DNA of 64,000 nt from Mycolicibacterium pulveris (lineage in GTDB: Bacteria; Actinomycetota; Actinomycetes; Mycobacteriales; Mycobacteriaceae). The notes beneath the pieces are model-generated. The model saw only the letters and a list, made by a program, of their open reading frames with translations, made no database searches and was not told the DNA's origin. A program made the position numbers and the translations under genes. Positions 20,771-28,237 of this stretch are shown one piece after another. The number at the start of each line of letters is the position of its first letter. Positions within the stretch are counted from its first letter, which is position 1. The stretch is from assembly GCF_010725725.1 (NCBI RefSeq), contig NZ_AP022599.1, positions 4,402,001-4,466,000 on the forward strand. Direction: 5' to 3'.

Positions 20771-21008
20771 CCTCGCCGACGGAGAGATCGGCTCCCAGGT
20801 GACGGCAGTATGCGGACTGCACGCGAACCTGTCCGTCGTCGCCGCGGTATACGACGACGCGGCCGTCGAGGAATTCACACCCGATGAGCTGGCCCTTGCT
20901 GACTTCACTGCTCAGCGCGACGGGATACCAGCACTGGGAGAACCCGCCTTCACCTTCCTTCGGCATGGTCTTGGGCCGACGTTCGGCCTCGGTGCTACGT
21001 GCAGACAT
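20670..21008 (-). pseudogene. Truncated Rieske [2Fe-2S] oxygenase gene
   Basis: From ATG 21008 the minus strand encodes GGFSQCWYPVALSSEVSKGQ, then VVYRGDDGQVRVQSAYCRHLGADLSVGEV, shown here as QSAYCRHLGADLSVGEV. This is the N-terminal half of a Rieske domain with the first Cys-His pair (CRHLGADL). The second CxxH pair and the whole catalytic domain are missing. From about 20765 the frame runs antisense through bkdB sequence and stops at 20670. A TACAAT -10-like hexamer lies on the minus strand at 21035-21030. Two convergent genes appear to have been joined by a deletion that removed both 3' ends. Confidence 0.72.
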
Positions 21009-21094
21009 CACTGGCTCCCGTCCTAAGAAATTGTAGGACAGATTCTCGCCACATCTTGTAGTCGAAGTCAAGAACGAGCTGTTAGCCTGCAGGT

Positions 21095-21784
21095 ATGCCA
21101 CGTGACAAGGTCGCTCCACCCAAGGCTGCATCCGCTCGCGCCAGCGTCGTCGAGCACGTCGTCCAGCATGTGCGCAACGGCGTGCGGCTCGGGCGGTACG
21201 CGCCGGGGCAGCGACTTCCCGAAGTCGACATGACCCGCGAGCTGGGTATCAGTCGCGGGCCGCTGCGAGAGGCGATGGCCCGGCTGGCCGCCGAGGGCGT
21301 CGTGGAGATGGAGCCGCACCGCGGGGCCATGATCAAGCGGCTGACCGAGGCTGACCTGCGTGAGCTCTACGACGTGCGCGAAGCGCTCGAAGGGCAGGCG
21401 GCCGCACTGGCCGCCAAGCAGGTCGCCGCCGGGATGGACGCGAAGGCGCTCAGCGACGAACTGCGCCGGCTCGAAGTGGCGAAGCAGGTCGACGACATCG
21501 CCACGTACATGTCGGAGAACATCGCCTTCCACGACCTCGTGGTCAATCTCAGCGGCAACCGGCTGCTCACCTCCCTTGTCGAGCAGCTGCACACGAACAC
21601 GTTTCGGGTCCAGCTGTTGAACCTGATTCCGCCCGATGGTCGTGACACATCGATTCGCCAACACACCGAGATCACCAAGGCGATCCTCGCCGGGCAGCAC
21701 GAAGAGGCCGAGGCCGCGATGCGGCATCACGTCCGCGAGTCCTATCAGATGCTGGCCCGCTCGTTCAGCACCATCTTCAGCTGA
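21095..21784 (+). CDS. GntR-family regulator, FadR/FCD subfamily
   Basis: A 229-residue regulator with an N-terminal winged HTH (VEHVVQHVRNGVRLGRYAPG, then ELGISRGPLREAMARLAAEG; about residues 18-80) and an all-helical FCD effector domain (DLRELYDVREALEG...RQHTEITKAI) containing the metal/ligand histidines. It is divergent from the Rieske remnant. The near-match TTGTAGGACAG (21031-21041) to the FCD consensus TNGTNNNACNA lies in its promoter, suggesting autoregulation. It lies upstream of the ligase, PaaX and Box genes. The perfect FCD-type boxes at 32.9 kb are candidate targets. The ligand is unknown, possibly an aromatic acyl-CoA or acid. Confidence 0.88.
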   Translation: MPRDKVAPPKAASARASVVEHVVQHVRNGVRLGRYAPGQRLPEVDMTRELGISRGPLREAMARLAAEGVVEMEPHRGAMIKRLTEADLRELYDVREALEGQAAALAAKQVAAGMDAKALSDELRRLEVAKQVDDIATYMSENIAFHDLVVNLSGNRLLTSLVEQLHTNTFRVQLLNLIPPDGRDTSIRQHTEITKAILAGQHEEAEAAMRHHVRESYQMLARSFSTIFS

Positions 21785-21828
21785 GCCGTCGGAATCGAAT
21801 TCCGTTGGTGCGCAGTGGCATCAATGTT

Positions 21829-21863
21829 CTACATTGCTCTTGACATGCTGCAGAGAAATGTAG
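21829..21863. promoter_or_regulatory. CTACA-N25-TGTAG operator upstream of the acyl-CoA ligase
   Basis: CTACA at 21829-21833 and TGTAG at 21859-21863, within a longer perfect inverted repeat TTCTACATT / AATGTAGAA. A -35-like TTGACA (21840-21845) lies between the half-sites and TAGAAT (21861-21866, 15-base spacing) overlaps the right one. Binding here would block the promoter. It is one of three sites with identical spacing. Confidence 0.7.
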
Positions 21864-21876
21864 AATAGTCAGGCGG

Positions 21877-23657
21877 GTGATGTCAGAGCTGTTCGCTCCG
21901 GTTGATGTGGCTACCCGCACGGCATCCGACGGTGGGCTCGTCATTGCCTCCGGGCAACGGCTGGCGCCCCACCCGAGCAGCGTTCTCGACTCGTTCTTTC
22001 AGGGTTGCGATGCGCACCCCGACCGGGTGCTGGCCGCCGAGCGACGCGACGGCTCCTGGGCGACGTGCACGTGGGGGCACGCCGGGGTTCGGGTAAAGCG
22101 CCTCGCGCAAGGGCTCCTGGACCATCACGTCGCCGGCCATCCAGTGATGATCCTGTCGCACAACAGCATTGCTCATCTGCTCGTCACGCTCGCGGCGTAT
22201 GCGATCGGAAGCCCGGTGGTTCCGGTCAGCGTCGCGTACTCGTTGCTCAGCAAGGAGCACCGCGAGTTGCGCGCGATCGCACAAATCGTCGAGCCCGCCG
22301 CGGTCTTCGCCGAGAACGCTACCTACGCCGCGGCGGTCGAGGCGCTCGGCGCGGTGAACCTGACCGTCAGCGCGGACAGCACCGGAACGGACTTGACGCC
22401 GCTGGCGCGGCTCGAGGCAGAACCCACGCACGCGATCGCTGAACGGATCGGCCAGATCGATGCGAACTCGATCGCCAAGATCATGTTCACGTCGGGATCG
22501 ACAGGCAGGCCGAAGGGGGTGGTCAACCACCACGGCATGCTGGCGGCGAATCAACAACAGATGCGACAGGTTTGGCCGTTTCTGGCCGACGAGCCACCCA
22601 TCCTCGCGGATTGGCTGCCGTGGAGCCACACCTTCGGCGGCAACCACAACGTCAACATGGTCTTGGTCAACGGGGGCAGCCTGTGGATCGACGACGGCAA
22701 ACCGACGCCTCAGATGATCGAACGGACGGTCCGCAACGTCGCCGACGTCAGGCCGTCCATCCACTTCAACGTGCCCGGGGCTACGCCGCGCTGGTGCCGA
22801 TTCTCGAGCGTGACGCCGACTTCGCCAGCCGCTTCCTGTCGAGGCTGCGGCTGGCGTTCTTCGCCTCTTCCGGTCTGCCGCAGCAACTGTGGGACCGTCT
22901 CCAGGCGCTGGCTGCCCTGCACGGGTCCGAGATGCGGATAACCACCTCGTGGGGGATGACCGAGACAGCACCCGCAGCGACGACAGCGCACTTCGCGCTG
23001 TCGCGCAGCGACTCGATCGGCGTGCCCCTACCGGGTGTCGAGTTGAAGCTGGTGCGCCGTGAAGGAAAGCAGGAGTTGTTCGTCCGCGGGCCGAACGTCA
23101 CGACCGGCTTCTACAAGCGGCCCGACCTCGACCGGGAAACGTTCGACACCGAGGGATTCCTCGGCACCGGTGACGCGGTGCGCCTGGTCGACCCCGCCGA
23201 TCCCGGCGAAGGGCTGCTGTTCGACGGCCGGATAGCCGAAGACTTCAAGTTGGCCAGTGGAACCTTCGTCAGCGTAGGCACGCTGCGGACAAAGCTCATC
23301 TCGATGTCCCACGGGGTGATCCAGGACGCGGTGATATGTGGCCACGGCGGTGATTTCGTCAGTGCATTGGTGTGGGTGCATCCCGATTACGCGCACCAAA
23401 TCGCAGACGACGGAACACCGGACGACGGCCTGCACAAGGATCTGGCCGCCGGCTTGAACCGGCTGGCCGACCTCGGTGGGGGTGCCACTCAGCGAGTGGA
23501 GCGACTCCTGATCCTCACCGACCCGGCCCGCCTGGACGCGGGGGAGATCACCGACAAGGGATATATCAACCAGCGAGCGGTACGCGAAAAGCGGGCCGAC
23601 CTGGTTGCCGAGCTGACCGGGGTCGCACCGTCGGCTCGCACCGTCACCCGGTCATGA
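21877..23657 (+). pseudogene. Acyl-CoA ligase (feruloyl-CoA synthase-like), split by a one-base frameshift
   Basis: ANL-superfamily adenylate-forming enzyme. The first part (to 22776) has the N-domain and the AMP motif MFTSGSTGRPKGVVNHH, then ADWLPWSHTFGGNHN, which resembles feruloyl-CoA synthases. After IHFNVP at 22776 the frame is lost, and homology continues one frame over from 22779 as GYAALVPILERDADFASRFL to a full C-terminal domain ending at 23657. Restoring one C/G in CCCGGGG at 22774-22780 gives NVPRGYAALV, the expected sequence. The intact gene would be about 593 residues. Starts are GTG 21877 or ATG 21880. Its stop overlaps the convergent paaX-type gene by six bases. A sequencing error cannot be excluded. 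Confidence 0.8.
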
Positions 23658-24521
23658 CATCGACTGCGTCTCCAGCTCCGTCCAGTACCTCTGGGCCGAG
23701 CCGTGCCACTCGTCGTGACGTCGATGAAACAGCGCTGCGGCCGCCGGACCCGGCCAGTCGTGATCGAGTAGCTCGCGGGGCAGGGCAGGATCCAGGAACG
23801 GGAAGCGCCGCCACGCATGAACCAACCGCACCTGCGCCTGAAACGCCTTGATCGGTGTGCCGGCGCGCAGCTTGCCGAAGGTATTGAGAAAGTCCGCGTA
23901 GCACTTTTCGACCTCGGCCAGGTTCCACGCGTCGGCAATCAACGACTCGGTCTTGCCGATGGCGGCGAGCCTTCCGGTCCAGGCGAATGCCCGCCCCTCG
24001 AGACCGAGTTCGTCGATGATCGCCGCGACTTCGCCGACCTTGCTGACGTCGGGAAGAATCCAGATCCCCGGGCTGGGGGAACCCATTCCCAGCCAGGTGA
24101 GCCGCGTGCGCAGCCGGTGGCGCAGTTGCCGCTGCGTCTCCGGGATGCCGACGGAGAGGACGAGCCATTCGCCGTCCCACGCGGGCGTGTCTCGCAGAAA
24201 GCCGTAGATGCGTCGAGCGCCTTCGGTCAGCAGGCGAGTGCCGTCCTGCGTGATGTGCCACGACACCCGGCGGCCCGACTTCTCGGACTCCAGCACTCCG
24301 TGTGCGGCCGACCGTGCGATCGCCTGCCGGGCGGCCTTCTCCTCGACGCCCAGGACACCCAGGGCCGACACCAGGGTCGCCGTCCACACCGGCACTCCAC
24401 GCGGGTGCACGAACTCGCCCAGGATCGTGAGCAGCAGGCTTCGCGCGCTCGATCCCACTTCCCGGCGCTGTGCCGCGGGGCGCGAAGCGTTGTCCCCAGC
24501 GAGGTTATCGGCCGTGGTCAT
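23652..24521 (-). CDS. PaaX-family transcriptional regulator
   Basis: A 289-residue regulator with the PaaX architecture. An N-terminal winged HTH follows a polar tail (SSARSLLLTILGEFVHPRGV, then AARQAIARSAAHGVLESEKS). The central PaaX domain has DGEWLVLSVGIPETQRQLRH and LRTRLTWLGMGSPSPGIWIL, and the C-terminal domain ends in RRFPFLDPALPRELL. PaaX proteins respond to aryl-CoA thioesters (phenylacetyl-CoA in E. coli). Here, divergent from the semialdehyde dehydrogenase gene and beside the Box genes, benzoyl-CoA is the likely effector, by inference. The CTACA-N25-TGTAG sites are candidate binding sites. Confidence 0.88.
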   Translation of the reverse strand: MTTADNLAGDNASRPAAQRREVGSSARSLLLTILGEFVHPRGVPVWTATLVSALGVLGVEEKAARQAIARSAAHGVLESEKSGRRVSWHITQDGTRLLTEGARRIYGFLRDTPAWDGEWLVLSVGIPETQRQLRHRLRTRLTWLGMGSPSPGIWILPDVSKVGEVAAIIDELGLEGRAFAWTGRLAAIGKTESLIADAWNLAEVEKCYADFLNTFGKLRAGTPIKAFQAQVRLVHAWRRFPFLDPALPRELLDHDWPGPAAAALFHRRHDEWHGSAQRYWTELETQSMS

Positions 24522-24602
24522 GGGCCCATCCTCTCATGCGACGAGCCGCAGGCCCTGAGGTAGATCGCGGCGCGAACGCGGGCCCGCACCAAAAGAATCG
24601 TG

Positions 24603-24637
24603 CTACAGACATATACAGTTACGTCTGAAATATGTAG
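24603..24637. promoter_or_regulatory. CTACA-N25-TGTAG operator upstream of the semialdehyde dehydrogenase
   Basis: CTACA at 24603-24607 and TGTAG at 24633-24637, exactly 30 bases centre to centre as in the sites at 21829 and 26681. The right half-site overlaps a TAGAGT -10-like hexamer. Immediately downstream TATTGTC (24639-24645) repeats the half-site of the GntR-type boxes at 32.9 kb and is followed by CCGATCG, also found after the boxB site. It lies in the 160-base gap between the PaaX gene and the dehydrogenase and could control both. Confidence 0.7.
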
Positions 24638-24681
24638 AGTATTGTCTGTCCGATCGGCCGGCTCTGGAGGGCTGCCTGCTC

Positions 24682-26244
24682 ATGATCAACACGCTGCCGA
24701 GCTACGTTTGCGGACACTGGCGGTCCGCCACCGGTGACACCAGCATCGTGCGGGATGCCGCGACAGGGGACGTCATTACCCGGGTATCCGCCGAACCCCT
24801 GGACTACGACGGCATTCTCGACTACGCACGCAACGTCGGCGGGTCGGCGTTGCGCCCGCTGACCTTCGTAGAGCGCGCGAGCATGCTCAAGGCTCTCGCC
24901 GCCCATCTGTCGGCGAAAATCGATGACTTCACCGAGGTTTCGCTGCGAACGGGTGCGACGAGACGCGACTCCGCGGTCGATATCGACGGCGGTGTCGGCG
25001 TGTTGTTCGTCTACGCGAGTAAAGGTCTCAAAGAGCTTCCAGACGAGCACGTCCTCTGTGACGGCGAATTCGAATTCGTCGGAAAATCCGACAGCTTCGG
25101 TGTCCAACACATCATGACCCCGTTGCTCGGGGCGTCGGTGCAGATCAACGCGTTCAACTTCCCCGTATGGGGCTTCCTCGAGAAGTTCGCGCCAGCCTTT
25201 CTCGCCGGGGTGCCCAGCGTGGTCAAACCCGCCAGGCAGACCGCCTACCTCACCGAGATGGTGGTGCGCGAAATCGTTGCATCCGAATTGGTTCCGGAAG
25301 GCGCGCTGCAGCTCGTGTGCGCCGCACCCGATGGCTTGCTCGACTCGTTGACCGGACAGGACGTGCTCGGCGTGACCGGTTCACACGCGACGGCGACGGC
25401 CCTGCGCAATCATCCATCGGTCATCGGCCGCGGCGTGCGATTCTCCGCCGAGGCCGACTCCCTCAACAGCAGCGTTCTCGGCGCGGATGTGTCGGTGAAC
25501 AGCCCAGAGTTCGACATCTTCGTCCGAGCGCTGGTCAAGGAAATGACCCAGAAGGCGGGCCAGAAGTGCACGGCCATCCGACGCGCATTTGTCCCGCGGG
25601 CCCTCATCGACGAGGTGGAACAGGCTGCCACAGGGCGTCTCTCGGCCGCCATTGTCGGCGATCCCCGAGACGGCACCGTGACGATGGGCCCGCTTGTCAG
25701 CCAGGGCCAACGCGACGATGTGCGCAGAGCGGTCGCCAAGCTGGCCAACGCCGGACGCCTCGTCTTCGGGTCCATCGATCCGGTGATGGGTCAGTTCTCG
25801 TCGACGGCTGATCTGGAGCGCGGCGCCTACCTGGCTCCCGTGCTGCTGCGCTTCGACGACGCCGCGGTGGCCACAGCGCATTCGATCGAAGCGTTCGGGC
25901 CGGTGGCGTCGCTGCTGCCCTACGACGACCTCGGCGATGCGATCTCGAATGTGGCGCGTGGCGAGGGCAGCCTTGTCGCATCCGTCGTGACGGCGGACGC
26001 CGACATCGCAAGCGCCGCGGTAGCCGGGCTGGCCCCGTGGCACGGCCGGCTGCTGGTGGTGAACCGGGACAACGCCGTTGACAGCACCGGACACGGCGCG
26101 GCCATCCCGCATGCCGTGCACGGCGGGCCGGGCCGGGCCGGTGGCGGTGAGGAACTCGGGGGCCTACGCAGCCTCCCACGTTACCTGCAGCGGACCGCCG
26201 TCCAAACCGGTCCGGGGTTCGTCGACCGGATCTGGAGACGTTGA
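24682..26244 (+). CDS. boxD: Aldehyde dehydrogenase of PaaZ/BoxD type (3,4-dehydroadipyl-CoA semialdehyde dehydrogenase candidate)
   Basis: A 520-residue ALDH resembling the N-terminal half of PaaZ, without the hydratase (MaoC) half. Catalytic Cys296 lies in MTQKAGQKCTAIRRAF. The NAD-binding segment INAFNFPVWGFLEKFAPAFL and the C-terminal HGAAIPHAVHGGPGRAGGGE are typical. In the Box pathway BoxD oxidises the C6 semialdehyde made by BoxC to 3,4-dehydroadipyl-CoA. The neighbours BoxB and BoxC make that role likely. The start is ATG 24682. Preceded by a CTACA-N25-TGTAG operator and followed 36 bases later by the GlcG-like gene. Confidence 0.85.
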   Translation: MINTLPSYVCGHWRSATGDTSIVRDAATGDVITRVSAEPLDYDGILDYARNVGGSALRPLTFVERASMLKALAAHLSAKIDDFTEVSLRTGATRRDSAVDIDGGVGVLFVYASKGLKELPDEHVLCDGEFEFVGKSDSFGVQHIMTPLLGASVQINAFNFPVWGFLEKFAPAFLAGVPSVVKPARQTAYLTEMVVREIVASELVPEGALQLVCAAPDGLLDSLTGQDVLGVTGSHATATALRNHPSVIGRGVRFSAEADSLNSSVLGADVSVNSPEFDIFVRALVKEMTQKAGQKCTAIRRAFVPRALIDEVEQAATGRLSAAIVGDPRDGTVTMGPLVSQGQRDDVRRAVAKLANAGRLVFGSIDPVMGQFSSTADLERGAYLAPVLLRFDDAAVATAHSIEAFGPVASLLPYDDLGDAISNVARGEGSLVASVVTADADIASAAVAGLAPWHGRLLVVNRDNAVDSTGHGAAIPHAVHGGPGRAGGGEELGGLRSLPRYLQRTAVQTGPGFVDRIWRR

Positions 26245-26280
26245 TGCCCAGCAACGCTGGCCTGGCAGAGGGAGCGGAAC

Positions 26281-26688
26281 ATGGACGAGTTGACGCTTGA
26301 CCACGCAATCGCGGTCACGACAAAGGTGCTCGAAGCGGCCGAAAAGACAAGCGCCACAGTCGCTGTCGTGGTCGTCGACGCCACTGCGAACCCGGTTGTG
26401 AGCGTCAGGCCACCCGGGGTCGCAGCGCTGGTGGAATCGGCGGCCCGGCGCAAGGCGGCGGCGGCCGCATTCGGTGCCCCGACGGACACGCTGGCCGAAA
26501 TGTTCGGGGGTGATCCGCTTCTTGCCGGCGTCTTCGCGGGGTCTCCCGACGTGCTGGTGCTGCCCGGTGGCTTTCCCCTCGCCGGCGCAAACGGGATATG
26601 TGGTGCGGTCGGCATCGCCGGTGGCCACTACTCGGCGGACCAGGCCATCGGCGAGGACGCCCTCGGCGATCTCAGAGCTACTACATAA
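26281..26688 (+). CDS. GlcG/HbpS-like (DUF336) small protein
   Basis: A 135-residue protein of the GlcG/HbpS family: LTLDHAIAVTTKVLEAAEKT, AVVVVDATANPV, AARRKAAAAAFGAPTD and NGICGAVGIAGG are the family landmarks. Members bind haem, cobalamin or unknown ligands and often sit in catabolic operons; the biochemical role here is not known. It lies between the BoxD-type dehydrogenase and boxB on the same strand. Its stop codon overlaps the left half of the boxB operator, so boxB also has its own promoter. Confidence 0.82.
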   Translation: MDELTLDHAIAVTTKVLEAAEKTSATVAVVVVDATANPVVSVRPPGVAALVESAARRKAAAAAFGAPTDTLAEMFGGDPLLAGVFAGSPDVLVLPGGFPLAGANGICGAVGIAGGHYSADQAIGEDALGDLRATT

Positions 26689-26715
26689 GACAAACGAATC
26701 ACAAAACACCTGTAG
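26681..26715. promoter_or_regulatory. CTACA-N25-TGTAG operator upstream of boxB
   Basis: CTACA at 26681-26685, overlapping the end of the upstream gene, and TGTAG at 26711-26715, again with exactly 25 bases between. The right half-site overlaps TAGTAT (26713-26718). TTGTGACCCGA (26719-26729) just downstream matches all but one fixed position of the GntR-FCD consensus TNGTNNNACNA. Both regulators of the cluster could act here. Confidence 0.7.
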
Positions 26716-26745
26716 TATATTGTGACCCGATCGAGGGAGGACGTC

Positions 26746-28227
26746 GTGACGACCGATCAGCCGCCGACAGGCGCAGCACCGCTCCCGGCGGAGCCGCTGA
26801 GCAGAATCGACTACAGCCAACGGATTCCGAACAATGTGAACCTGTCGGAGGACCGTCGGCTACAGCGGGCATTGGAAGGATGGCAGCCCAAGTTTCTGGA
26901 CTGGTGGCAGTCGCTCGGGCCGGAACTCCCGACCAAGGATGTCTACCTGCGCACCGCGGTCGCGGTCGGGCGGGACGGCTGGGCGCACTTCGACCACGTG
27001 CCGATGGAGCAGTACCGCTGGGGCATCTTCCTCGCCGAACGCGACGGTGACCGCAAAATCGGATTCGGTAAGCACAAGGGCGAGGCGGCCTGGCAGGAAG
27101 TGCCCGGCGAGTACCGCGCCGAGCTGATGCGCCTGATCATCGTGCAAGGTGACACCGAGCCGGCATCGGTCGAGCAGCAGCGCATCCTCGGCCGATGCGC
27201 ACCCAGCATCTACGATCTGCGAAACCTGTTCCAGGTCAACGTCGAAGAGGGCCGCCACCTCTGGGCGATGGTGTATCTGCTGCACGCGTATTTCGGCCGG
27301 GACGGCAGGCACGAAGCCGAACAGCTTCTCAAGCGGCACTCCGGTGATGTGAACACGCCGCGAATCCTCGGGGCGTTCAACGAGAAGACCACGGACTGGC
27401 TGCAGTTCTTCATGTTCACCTACTTCACCGACCGCGACGGCAAATATCAGCTCGGGACGCTCAAGGAATCAGCGTTCGATCCCCTGGCACGAACCTGCGA
27501 GTTCATGCTCAAGGAGGAAGCCCACCACATGTTCGTGGGGACCACCGGGGTGCAACGCACGGTCGAGCGCGCCGCGGAGTTGATGGCGGCGCACGACACC
27601 GAAGACATCTTCGAACACGGTGGCATTCCGGTCTCCGTCATCCAGAAGTACCTGAACGCCCAATTCTCGGTATCGCTGGACCTTTTCGGATCCGAACAGT
27701 CCAGCAACGCCGCCGCCTACTACACCGGCGGGCTCAAGGGACGCTGGCAGGAAGGTCGCCGCAAAGACGACCACCTCCTCGCGGACGCCACCTACCCGGT
27801 ACGAACGGTGACCGACGGCCGCATCGTCGAGGAACCGGTGCCCTATCTCACGGCGCTCAACCTCGACCTTCGCGACGAGTACGTCGCCGACTGCCGAAAC
27901 GGCGTCCGGCGATGGAACCAGGCGCTGGAGAACGCGGGCCTCGACGCGCGGCTGGTGCTCCCACACGAGGGCTTCAACCGCAGAATCGGCAATTACGCCG
28001 GTCACTACGTCTCCCCGGAGGGCCAGGTGTTGACCGAGGCGGAGTGGCATCGCCGGGCCGACGACTGGCTTCCGACCGACGAGGACCGGGCACGGGTCGC
28101 CGCCCTGATGGTGCCGCACTACAGACCCGGCGAGTTCGCCGGATGGATCGCGCCGCCGAAGACCGGAATCAACGATCAGCCGGTCGAATTCGACTACGTC
28201 CATCTTCGTGAAGAAGCCCTGGCTTGA
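26746..28227 (+). CDS. boxB: Benzoyl-CoA 2,3-epoxidase subunit B (BoxB)
   Basis: Di-iron oxygenase that epoxidises benzoyl-CoA at C2-C3, the ring-activating step of aerobic benzoyl-CoA degradation. The protein has 493 residues from GTG 26746, chosen because GAGGGAGG ends six bases upstream; a GTG at 26722 lies inside the operator. Di-iron ligand motifs E168-x-x-H171 (VEEGRHLW) and E258-x-x-H261 (KEEAHHMF) are present with the intervening FQVNVEEGRHLWAMVYLL and NEKTTDWLQFFMF. The C-terminal half has QALENAGLDARLVLPHEGFN. It is followed 10 bases later by boxC. No BoxA-type reductase is present; see the reductase and ferredoxin at 31.5-32.8 kb. Confidence 0.93.
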   Translation: MTTDQPPTGAAPLPAEPLSRIDYSQRIPNNVNLSEDRRLQRALEGWQPKFLDWWQSLGPELPTKDVYLRTAVAVGRDGWAHFDHVPMEQYRWGIFLAERDGDRKIGFGKHKGEAAWQEVPGEYRAELMRLIIVQGDTEPASVEQQRILGRCAPSIYDLRNLFQVNVEEGRHLWAMVYLLHAYFGRDGRHEAEQLLKRHSGDVNTPRILGAFNEKTTDWLQFFMFTYFTDRDGKYQLGTLKESAFDPLARTCEFMLKEEAHHMFVGTTGVQRTVERAAELMAAHDTEDIFEHGGIPVSVIQKYLNAQFSVSLDLFGSEQSSNAAAYYTGGLKGRWQEGRRKDDHLLADATYPVRTVTDGRIVEEPVPYLTALNLDLRDEYVADCRNGVRRWNQALENAGLDARLVLPHEGFNRRIGNYAGHYVSPEGQVLTEAEWHRRADDWLPTDEDRARVAALMVPHYRPGEFAGWIAPPKTGINDQPVEFDYVHLREEALA

Positions 28228-28237
28228 GGAGAAAGTG

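Noticed and set aside
24541..24681. A small gene between the PaaX gene and the dehydrogenase
   Set aside because: No frame with a plausible start; the interval is accounted for by the operator and promoter.
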